In this document: positions 1 through 5,443 of the stretch, piece after piece | Numbering within the stretch: the first letter of the stretch is position 1 | Layout of the letters: the number at the start of each line of letters is the position of its first letter | NCBI GenBank assembly: GCA_016763495.1 | Contig: JAESTR010000132.1 | Location: 1 to 5,443, forward strand | Reading direction: 5' to 3' | Length of the DNA stretch: 5,443 nt | Origin: Kordiimonadaceae bacterium | GTDB taxonomy: Bacteria; Pseudomonadota; Alphaproteobacteria; Sphingomonadales; Kordiimonadaceae | Made by a program: the position numbers and the translations under genes | The notes under the pieces: generated by a model | What the model was told of the DNA's origin: nothing | Seen by the model: the letters and a program-made list of their open reading frames with translations, nothing else | Databases searched by the model: none

Positions 1-1
1 G

Positions 2-664
2 GCCGACACACTGAATGCCATGAACCCAGACGCACTTGTGGTGCGCCATGCGGATAGCGGCGCAGTGAAGCTATTGTCAGAGAAAATGGATTGCGCCGTG
101 TTAAATGCAGGCGACGGCAGATCAGAGCACCCCACACAGGCACTGCTTGACGCCTTAACAATTCGCCGCCGAAAAGGCAAAATTCACGGCCAAACCATTG
201 TTATCTCTGGTGACATTGCCCACAGCCGCGTTGCACGCTCAAATATATACTTGCTCAATGCCATGGGTGCACGCGTGCGTCTTGTCGCGCCACCGACCCT
301 TTTGCCAAAAGACGTTGACCGCCTTGGTGTGGAAGTCTTTCACCGTATGGACGAAGGCTTGCGAGATGCTGACGTGGTCATGATGCTGCGTTTGCAACAA
401 GAACGCATGCAAGGCGCCTTTTTGCCTTCCCTCCGCGAATATTATCGCTTCTGGGGCTTAACGTCAGAAAAGCTAGCCTTCGCAAAAGATGATGTGCTCG
501 TCATGCACCCTGGCCCAATGAACCGCGGTGTTGAAATCGCCTCTGATGTCGCGGATGACATGGACCGCTCAGCTATTAGAGAACAAGTTGAAATGGGCGT
601 AGCGGTGCGCATGGCTTGCCTTGATGTGCTCACTAGACACCTGCGGGAGGAGAAAAAAGCATGA
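2..664 (+). CDS. pyrB: Aspartate carbamoyltransferase catalytic subunit, 5'-truncated by the window edge
   Basis: PyrB transfers the carbamoyl group of carbamoyl phosphate to L-aspartate, the committed step of pyrimidine synthesis in the cytoplasm. The frame is open from base 2, so the ATG at base 20 is internal. The visible 220 residues are about two thirds of the usual 310-320; the N-terminal carbamoyl-phosphate domain with its STRTR loop lies outside the window. Motifs seen: VVRHADSGA with the conserved His (bases 38-64), [16 protein letters not shown] (about 107-154), [13 protein letters not shown] (about 206-244), [12 protein letters not shown] (about 380-415) and [12 protein letters not shown] (about 500-535). 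The last third, ending [18 protein letters not shown], is highly typical of the alphaproteobacterial family. No internal defect is seen. The TGA stop overlaps the pyrC start (ATGA), implying one mRNA and translational coupling. In relatives PyrB often assembles with a DHOase-like partner, so the damage in the next gene may matter to it (inference). Confidence 0.96.
   Translation, partial: ADTLNAMNPDALVVRHADSGAVKLLSEKMDCAVLNAGDGRSEHPTQALLDALTIRRRKGKIHGQTIVISGDIAHSRVARSNIYLLNAMGARVRLVAPPTLLPKDVDRLGVEVFHRMDEGLRDADVVMMLRLQQERMQGAFLPSLREYYRFWGLTSEKLAFAKDDVLVMHPGPMNRGVEIASDVADDMDRSAIREQVEMGVAVRMACLDVLTRHLREEKKA
645..652 (+). promoter_or_regulatory. Strong Shine-Dalgarno site for pyrC inside the end of pyrB
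   Basis: GGGAGGAG lies 8 bases before the ATG at 661. It is close to a full anti-16S match at ideal spacing. It fixes the pyrC start and supports coupled initiation at the ATGA overlap with the pyrB stop. Confidence 0.75.
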
Positions 665-1904
665 CAATCGCTTTTACAAATGCCCGTCTTATAGACCCCG
701 CTACAAATATGGACACGCTCGGCACCCTTGTCACTAAAGGCGAGCATATCGCCAGCGTTGGCGCTGATGTACAAATTCCGCAGGGTGCAACAGTCGTTGA
801 TTGTGGAGGCAAGATACTTTGTCCCGGTTTCATTGATATGCGGGTGCATGCTGTTGATGTCAGCGCAGCCGTAGCAGGCGGTGTCACCACAGTTATTTTA
901 CAGCCTGAGCAGACATCCATCATTGACACAGACCCGATTGTAGAGCGTATTCGTAGTAGGTCAGTTGGCAGCCATAGAGTCAGCGTATACCCAATGGGCG
1001 CTGCCACACAGGGGCTGAAAGGCGAGCACTCGCAGAGATAGGCCAAATGAAGCGCTCCGGCGCGGTTGCCTTCACTGATTGCCGCAGACCAGTAAGTGAC
1101 AGCCAAGTCATGCTGCGCCTTCTGGAGTATGCAGGGTATTTTGATGCGCTGATCGTACAATTCCCTGAAGATAAAAGCTTAGCGAGCGGCGGTATCGCCC
1201 ATGAAGGCGAGATTGCAACACGCCTTGGGCTCGCTGGTATTCCTGCAGCAGCAGAGGCCTTGCAAATTGACCGTGACATTCGTTTAGCCGGCATCAACGG
1301 CTCCCGCATTCATTTCTCTATAATCTCTTCACGAGATGGTGTTGAAGCGATCCGTATCGCCAAAAAGCGCGGGGCAAAAGTCACCTGTTCTACAGCGCCG
1401 CATTATTTGATGCTCAATGAAAATGCAGTTGAAGGCTACCGCACCTTCGCCAAAGTCAGCCCGCCACTCAGGTCCGAGGAAGACAGGTTAGCTCTTATTG
1501 CAGGACTAGCAGACGGAACCATTGATACGCTTGTAAGCGACCATGACCCAAAAAGCGAAGATGTGAAACGCCTGCCCTTTGCCCAAGCCCACCCTGGCAT
1601 TGTTGGCTTAGAGACCTTGCTTTCGATGTCGCTTTCCACCGTGCATTCAGGCAAAGTACCGTTGATGAATGTCATTCGGGCGCTAACATCTGCACCTGCT
1701 GACTTGCTTGACTTAGATACTGGCAAGCTTGAAGTTGGCAGTTATGCTGACCTTACAATCTTCGACCCTGACAAGCCTTGGGTTGTTGATGCAGAAAAAC
1801 TAACATCCAGCGCCAAAAACACACCATTTGACACGCTGCCTACACAAGGGCAAGTTTGGCAAACGATTGTGGGCGGGGAAACACTTTTCAAGCGGGAAGC
1901 ATAG
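661..1904 (+). pseudogene. pyrC: Dihydroorotase-like protein (PyrC, non-catalytic type), broken by a -1 frameshift
   Basis: The N-terminal part (661 to about 1020, frame 1) and the C-terminal part (about 1023-1904, frame 3) are halves of one amidohydrolase-family protein. Reading across with one base added gives 415 codons including the TAG stop. Family features: N-terminal NARLIDP, CPGFIDMRV (residues about 54-62), AGGVTTVI, PMGAATQGLKG at the break, then AEIGQMKRSGAVAFTD, LGLAGIPAAAE, TAPHYLMLNE, FAKVSPPLRSEEDR, SDHDPK (base 1539 onward, holding the Asp equivalent to the catalytic one) and PFAQAHPGIVGLETLL. Active class I dihydroorotases have DxHxH where this has DMRV, so the gene is of the degenerate type that in several bacteria supports PyrB assembly instead of making dihydroorotate. 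The loop after DMRV also looks about 12 residues shorter than in relatives. As read, translation stops at the TAG at 1039-1041 after 126 residues. A second start at ATG 1047 would give only part of the barrel. Identity is secure. Whether the break is real is not. Confidence 0.9.
1020..1024 (+). other. Frameshift point in pyrC
   Basis: Frame 1 reads GLKG up to about 1023 and then leaves the family pattern, stopping at 1039-1041. Frame 3 gives ALAEIGQMKRSGAVAFTD, the expected continuation, from 1026. The data fit loss of one base within AAAGGCGAG. No X-XXY-YYZ slippery heptamer is present, so programmed -1 frameshifting is not supported. The short A and G runs make an indel, real or technical, plausible. 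Confidence 0.85.
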
Positions 1905-1909
1905 AGCAT

Positions 1910-2509
1910 ATGTCACTTACACTTTTGTTGGTTCTGGTTGGGGGCTATTTACTGGGATCCGTGCCATTCGGCCTTGGTTTCACTAAGCTTGCGGGCCTTG
2001 GTGATATCCGTGACATCGGCTCTGGCAACATCGGTGCGACCAATGTATTGCGCACTGGCCGTAAGGATTTAGCCCTTGCCACTCTTATACTAGATGCAGG
2101 CTAAGGCGCCATCGCCGTATTCGTTGCAGGGCATTTCGCAGGGCCGGAGTTTGCAGTCCTAGCAGGGGCAGCTGCCTTCATTGGCCGTTGTTTTCCTCTG
2201 TATCTAAACCTCAATGGCGGTAAAGGCGTCGCTACCTTTATGGGCACTCTCTTAGCCATTGCACCGCCCCTTGGTGGTTCAGCCATCGCTGTTTGGGCTG
2301 TAACTGCTGGTATACTCAGAATATCATCGCTGGCTGCGCTTGTCGCAGCCCTTTCTGCACCCTTTATCACCTACTATTTATACGGCGGCTTCAATTGGGT
2401 GCCTGTTCCTTTCATGACGCTGGTCATCTTCATACGTCACAGAGAAAACATCAGTCGCATCACCACAGGCACTGAACCCCGTATTGGCGCAAAGAAAAAA
2501 AGCGAATAG
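1910..2509 (+). pseudogene. plsY: Glycerol-3-phosphate acyltransferase PlsY, interrupted by an in-frame TAA
   Basis: PlsY is an inner-membrane enzyme that acylates glycerol-3-phosphate from acyl-phosphate (made by PlsX), the first step of phospholipid synthesis in bacteria lacking PlsB. The full frame is 199 codons plus TAG, normal for the family, with one internal stop at codon 65. Motif 1, [11 protein letters not shown] (residues 38-48), precedes the stop. Motif 2, GGKGVAT (103-109), and motif 3, RHRENISRITTGTEP (176-190), follow it in the same frame. Hydrophobic segments are visible at about 2-24, 52-63 with 66-74, 82-101, 111-132, 137-158 and 164-175. The chosen start, ATG 1910, gives the typical N-terminus [17 protein letters not shown] and lies 5 bases after the pyrC stop; the in-frame ATG at 1856 lies inside pyrC and is rejected. 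GGGAAG at 1894-1899 is a modest ribosome site. As read, a 64-residue fragment without motifs 2 and 3 would be made and should be inactive. Residue 93 is Arg where the family usually has His (GHxFP). No start with a good ribosome site follows the stop. Confidence 0.9.
2102..2104 (+). other. Premature ochre stop (TAA) at codon 65 of plsY
   Basis: The context reads LDAG-stop-GAIAV. PlsY proteins have a conserved Lys here (D-x-x-K-G), so the change is most simply AAA to TAA, a single transversion. The frame is identical on both sides, so no indel is involved. TAA also ends dprA at 3717-3719, so a code in which TAA is sense is unlikely. Confidence 0.88.
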
Positions 2510-2530
2510 TCGTATTTTTCAACCCATAGT

Positions 2531-2559
2531 TTGACAAGCTACGCCCACGAGGTCACTCT
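2531..2559 (+). promoter_or_regulatory. Possible dprA promoter, with a good -35 and a poor -10
   Basis: TTGACA at 2531-2536 is an exact sigma-70 type -35 hexamer in the 58-base gap between plsY and dprA. With a 17-base spacer the -10 position is CACTCT (2554-2559), which matches TATAAT at only two places. If used, transcription would begin about at the dprA ATG (2568), giving a leaderless or nearly leaderless message. This would suit the lack of a well-spaced Shine-Dalgarno: the nearest, GAGG at 2549-2552, is 15 bases off. It may be a chance hexamer. Confidence 0.25.
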
Positions 2560-2567
2560 CCCGACTT

Positions 2568-3719
2568 ATGGGGGATGCTTCACACACAGTTTTATCTGAC
2601 GCTGAAAAACACGCTCGGTTGCGGCTTATCCGCTCCGAGGGCGTTGGGCCTGTGTCTTTTACAAAACTTTTATCTGTGTATGGCTCAGCCAGCGAAGCAA
2701 TTTGGCATTTACTAAATGCCCCTACAAAAATACGCCTCGTTGCAGACGCAGAGATTGAGAAAGAAATAGCCGCCCACGCTGCGCTTGGCGCGACACTTCT
2801 GTATTTAGGCGAACCATCCTACCCGCATGCGCTTGCGGCCATTCCGGATGCACCCCCTGTATTATCTGTGTTAGGGGACGCCACTTTGTTATGTCAGCAA
2901 AATATTGCGGTAGTCGGTGCGAGAAATGCCAGCGCGAGCGGCATCAAACTTAGACGGCTGTTATGTAAAGGGTTGGCTGACGCTGGTATCATCGTAACAT
3001 CAGGCTTAGCGCGCGGCATTGACGCTGCGGCACACGCAGCTTCCGTATCAAAAGGCACAATCGCCTGCCTTGCAGGAGGTGTAGACATTATTTACCCGCA
3101 GGATAACAGCGCGCTTTACCAAGAAATAGCTGAGCACGGAGCGCTTGTCAGTGAAATGCGCCTCGGCACCAAGCCGCAGGCACGGCATTTTCCGCGCAGA
3201 AATCGCATCATCTCGGGCTTAAGCGCCGGGTTACTCGTAATTGAAGCCGCCAAAAAATCAGGTTCCCTCATCACTGCGCGATTCGCTGCCGACCAAGGAC
3301 GTGAAGTATTTGCTGTCCCGGGTTCGCCACTCGACCCAAGGGCACAGGGCGCAAACCAGTTAATTAAAGACGGCGCCACACTCGTACAAACCGCCGACGA
3401 TATTGTGAATGAGTTGACGTCAATGCCCCTTCTCAGGGCTTCAAGAGGACCGATGCGGCAGCAACATTCCCAGTTTGCCCCGAAAGAAAACAGCCAAAGC
3501 CATGCAGCGCCAGCCTATCCCAAGCAAAGCGAACACAATACGCCTTATAAAGAAGACACTATTTTATCTCTCCTAAGCCCTGATCCTATTCATATTGATG
3601 AGATTGTGAGGCTGTCCGGTACACCCATTGAAAAACTGCTCAGTGAATTTATGACACTAGAGTTAATGGGAGATATTAAGCGCCACAGCGGCAACCGATT
3701 TAGTAGAAATTCGCCATAA
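2568..3719 (+). CDS. dprA: DNA-processing protein DprA (Smf)
   Basis: DprA binds single-stranded DNA entering by transformation, protects it and loads RecA; it is widely kept in bacteria not known to be competent. The 383-residue protein has the expected three parts: an N-terminal helix-hairpin-helix region (about 11-50, with IRSEGVGPVSFTKLL), a central Rossmann-like DNA-binding core (about 75-285) and a C-terminal winged helix (about 329-376, ILSLLSPDPIHIDEIVRLSG). Core motifs are IAVVGARNAS (113-122), TSGLARGIDAAAHAA (144-158), CLAGGVDIIYP (167-177), ARHFPRRNRIISGLSAG (205-221), SGSLITARFAADQGREVFAVPG (231-252) and GANQLIKDGA (261-270). The linker at about 286-328 is polar and low in conserved features, as usual. 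ATG 2568 is the only ATG, GTG or TTG start between the upstream in-frame TGA (2532-2534) and the conserved region. No defect is seen. Its place between plsY and topA is a conserved arrangement and does not indicate competence. Confidence 0.96.
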   Translation: MGDASHTVLSDAEKHARLRLIRSEGVGPVSFTKLLSVYGSASEAIWHLLNAPTKIRLVADAEIEKEIAAHAALGATLLYLGEPSYPHALAAIPDAPPVLSVLGDATLLCQQNIAVVGARNASASGIKLRRLLCKGLADAGIIVTSGLARGIDAAAHAASVSKGTIACLAGGVDIIYPQDNSALYQEIAEHGALVSEMRLGTKPQARHFPRRNRIISGLSAGLLVIEAAKKSGSLITARFAADQGREVFAVPGSPLDPRAQGANQLIKDGATLVQTADDIVNELTSMPLLRASRGPMRQQHSQFAPKENSQSHAAPAYPKQSEHNTPYKEDTILSLLSPDPIHIDEIVRLSGTPIEKLLSEFMTLELMGDIKRHSGNRFSRNSP

Positions 3720-3740
3720 AACAAAAAATCTCGTTGCATT

Positions 3741-3770
3741 CCCGCCTTCTTCCAACTAGGTGAAGGCAGG
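3741..3770 (+). terminator. Imperfect inverted repeat between dprA and topA, possible weak terminator
   Basis: The arms CCCGCCTTC (3741-3749) and GAAGGCAGG (3762-3770) can pair over 9 positions with one C-A mismatch, around a 12-base loop that could itself close a short CC/GG pair. It sits 21 bases after the dprA stop. No T-run follows on the plus strand, so it is not a classical intrinsic terminator. It might be an mRNA 3'-end stabiliser or part of a topA control region. The remainder of the 104-base gap is A/T-rich with no clear promoter. Confidence 0.35.
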
Positions 3771-3807
3771 TACAGCTCTCAAAAATTGTGCTTTTATGCA
3801 CCAAATT

Positions 3808-3812
3808 AAGGA
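3808..3812 (+). promoter_or_regulatory. Ribosome binding site of topA
   Basis: AAGGA lies 11 bases before ATG 3824, slightly far but acceptable. It supports that ATG, which also begins the universal topoisomerase N-terminus MNVVIVESPAKAKTI. Confidence 0.5.
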
Positions 3813-3823
3813 CTTTCGGGCGC

Positions 3824-5443
3824 ATGAACGTCGTTATTGTGGAATCGCCAGCTAAGGCAAAAACAATCAACAAATATCTTGGTAAAGACTATGAAGTCTT
3901 TGCCAGTTTTGGCCACGTACGGGACCTACCAGCCAAAGATGGCTCTGTAAAACCGGACGAAGATTTTGCCATGGACTGGGTTGTTGACAGCGATTCAAAC
4001 AAGCGGCTCGCCGAAATAGCCAAAGCCGTTAAAGGCTGTGACAGACTATATATGGCGACCGATCCGGATCGTGAAGGGGAAGCCATTAGCTGGCACGTCC
4101 TTGAAGTACTGACCAAAAAGCGCGCGCTTAAAGATGTCGATGTAAAACGTGTTGTATTCCACGAGATCACAAAATCAGCCATCCTAAAAGCTATGGCAGA
4201 GCCGAGAGCACTTGACGACGAAATGGTCAATGCCTATTTGGCGCGCCGTGCGCTTGATTATTTAGTGGGCTTCACGCTTTCACCGGTATTATGGCGTAAA
4301 TTACCAGGTGCTCGTTCAGCGGGCCGCGTACAATCGGTAGCTCTGCGCCTTGTATGTGAGCGCGAATCTGAAATTGAGGCTTTTACTGCCCGGGAATATT
4401 GGTCTGTCGAAGCAGCTCTTAAAAATTCGGCGAGTAAAGGCTTTATAGGCCGCTTGTTTGCCACTAATGGCGACAAACTAAGTAAATATTCGTTAGAAAA
4501 TGAAGTAACAGCCAAAGAAGCTGCCGCTCTTATTGACCGCGCACCACTTACAGTTAGCTCTGTTGAGAAAAAACCTGCGCGCAGGCACCCACAGCCGCCG
4601 TTTACAACATCAACAATGCAGCAAGAGGCTGCGCGTAAACTTGGTTTTGCCGCAAACAAAACCATGCGTGTCGCACAAGCCCTTTATGAAGGTAAACCTA
4701 TTAAGGGCGAAGTTACCGGCCTTATTACCTATATGCGTACAGACGGTGTAACAATGGCAGGCGAAGCCCTAAACGCCACCCGTGCCATGATTGGTGATAG
4801 ATACGGCAAGCAGTATTTGCCAGCCAGCCCACGTGTTTATAAAACAAAGGCGAAAAATGCACAGGAAGCGCACGAAGCAATCCGCCCAACGGACCCAATG
4901 CGTAAGCCTGCCGATATGGCGTCGATACTTGATTCAGATGAAAAGAAACTTTACGAGCTTATTTGGCGCCGGACAGTGGCCAGCCAAATGGAAAGTGCCG
5001 TTCTGGAGCGTACCACGCTCACAATTTTCAACAACGATAAGTCTGCTGAATTACGCACCACCGGTTCTGTTATTCAATTTGACGGCTTCTTGTCAGTTTA
5101 CCAAGAAGGTAAAGACGACGAGAAAGACGAAGAAGAAGAGTTGCTACCTGCCGTAAGTGAAGGCGAAGTAATAGACTTGCAGTCCGTTACGCCAAAACAG
5201 CATTTCACCGATGCGCCGCCACGTTTCACTGAAGCAAGTTTGGTGAAAAAGATGGAAGAGCTTGGCATTGGACGCCCTTCCACATACGCGCCAACCCTAA
5301 GCACCATCCAAGACCGTGGGTATGTGAAGAAAAATGAAAGCAAACGCTTTGTACCTTCCGAAATGGGTGTTATGGTTAACGAAACTCTGGTAGCCAACTT
5401 TCCGCAAATTGTTGATATAGAGTTTACCGCAAAGATGGAGGAA
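3824..5443 (+). CDS. topA: DNA topoisomerase I, 3'-truncated by the window edge
   Basis: TopA is a type IA topoisomerase that relaxes negative supercoils by cutting one strand and holding the 5' end on a tyrosine. The frame is open for 540 codons to the window end, against the usual 850-900, so the rest of the core and the C-terminal zinc or basic repeats are outside. Seen here: the TOPRIM domain with ESPAKAKTI (Glu7) and ATDPDREGEAISWH (Asp80, Asp82, Glu86); a long region with ARRALDYLVGFTLSPVLW and RSAGRVQSVALRL; PPFTTSTMQQEAARKLGF; the active site ITYMRTDG with Tyr303 and Arg305; QEAHEAIRPT (His350 to Thr356); and EELGIGRPSTYAPTL (about 478-491). An acidic patch, KDDEKDEEEE (430-439), fills the variable linker before the FTEASLVKKMEE segment, as in many relatives. 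All catalytic residues of the covered part are present and no stop or frameshift was found by reading codons through. It follows dprA by 104 bases and may have its own promoter, though none is clear. Confidence 0.97.
   Translation, partial: MNVVIVESPAKAKTINKYLGKDYEVFASFGHVRDLPAKDGSVKPDEDFAMDWVVDSDSNKRLAEIAKAVKGCDRLYMATDPDREGEAISWHVLEVLTKKRALKDVDVKRVVFHEITKSAILKAMAEPRALDDEMVNAYLARRALDYLVGFTLSPVLWRKLPGARSAGRVQSVALRLVCERESEIEAFTAREYWSVEAALKNSASKGFIGRLFATNGDKLSKYSLENEVTAKEAAALIDRAPLTVSSVEKKPARRHPQPPFTTSTMQQEAARKLGFAANKTMRVAQALYEGKPIKGEVTGLITYMRTDGVTMAGEALNATRAMIGDRYGKQYLPASPRVYKTKAKNAQEAHEAIRPTDPMRKPADMASILDSDEKKLYELIWRRTVASQMESAVLERTTLTIFNNDKSAELRTTGSVIQFDGFLSVYQEGKDDEKDEEEELLPAVSEGEVIDLQSVTPKQHFTDAPPRFTEASLVKKMEELGIGRPSTYAPTLSTIQDRGYVKKNESKRFVPSEMGVMVNETLVANFPQIVDIEFTAKMEE

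Noticed and set aside
1015..1030. Programmed -1 frameshift in pyrC
   Set aside because: The sequence CTG AAA GGC GAG has no tandem slippery codons, and pyrC genes are not known to use recoding.
633..1160. A 175-codon open frame on the minus strand across the pyrC break
   Set aside because: It is antisense to well-conserved pyrB and pyrC coding sequence, its translation shows no family-like features, and no ribosome site was noted.
1047..1904. A separate gene starting at ATG 1047
   Set aside because: It is the C-terminal part of the same amidohydrolase barrel. Conserved sequence continues upstream of the ATG in that frame back to about 1026, so a frameshifted single gene explains it better.
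2102..2104. TAA read as an amino acid (alternative genetic code)
   Set aside because: TAA ends dprA at the expected place, and no in-frame TAA is found inside the pyrB, dprA or topA frames, so reassignment has no support.
5111..5140. Acidic repeat-like run in topA (Lys/Asp/Glu) as a possible insertion
   Set aside because: This linker is naturally variable and acidic in many TopA proteins, and the flanking motifs are at normal spacing.
4258..5397. Minus-strand open frames and alternative-frame plus-strand ORFs over topA
   Set aside because: They lie inside a clearly coding, motif-rich topA frame and show serine-rich or random-looking translations typical of shadow frames.

Overview
The window carries five consecutive plus-strand housekeeping genes in the order pyrB - pyrC - plsY - dprA - topA. 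This order, the PyrC subtype (DMRV in place of the metal-binding HxH) and the protein motifs point to an alphaproteobacterium. The order is familiar from that class; this is recalled knowledge, not a search. Base composition looks close to half G+C by eye and does not shift visibly along the window. No mobile element, CRISPR array, RNA gene or foreign-looking island was seen.

Layout: 2-664 is the C-terminal two thirds of aspartate carbamoyltransferase (PyrB), cut by the window edge. It overlaps by four bases (ATGA) the start of a dihydroorotase-like pyrC (661-1904), which is broken by a -1 frameshift near 1020-1024. Five bases later comes plsY (1910-2509), the acyl-phosphate:glycerol-3-phosphate acyltransferase, interrupted by an in-frame TAA at 2102-2104 where the family has a conserved lysine. 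A 58-base gap precedes an intact dprA (2568-3719). A 104-base gap with an imperfect hairpin precedes topA (3824 to the window end), open throughout but cut by the edge after 540 codons.

The genes serve separate processes: pyrimidine synthesis (pyrB, pyrC), phospholipid synthesis (plsY), handling of incoming single-stranded DNA (dprA) and supercoil relaxation (topA). They share a conserved chromosomal neighbourhood rather than a pathway. I see no new defence, mobile or signalling system.

The notable result is that two adjacent genes, one of them usually essential, each carry one disabling lesion while their flanking sequence still reads as well-conserved protein. Either these are sequencing or assembly errors, or the genome is in early decay, as in a recently host-restricted lineage. 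The sequence alone cannot decide between these.
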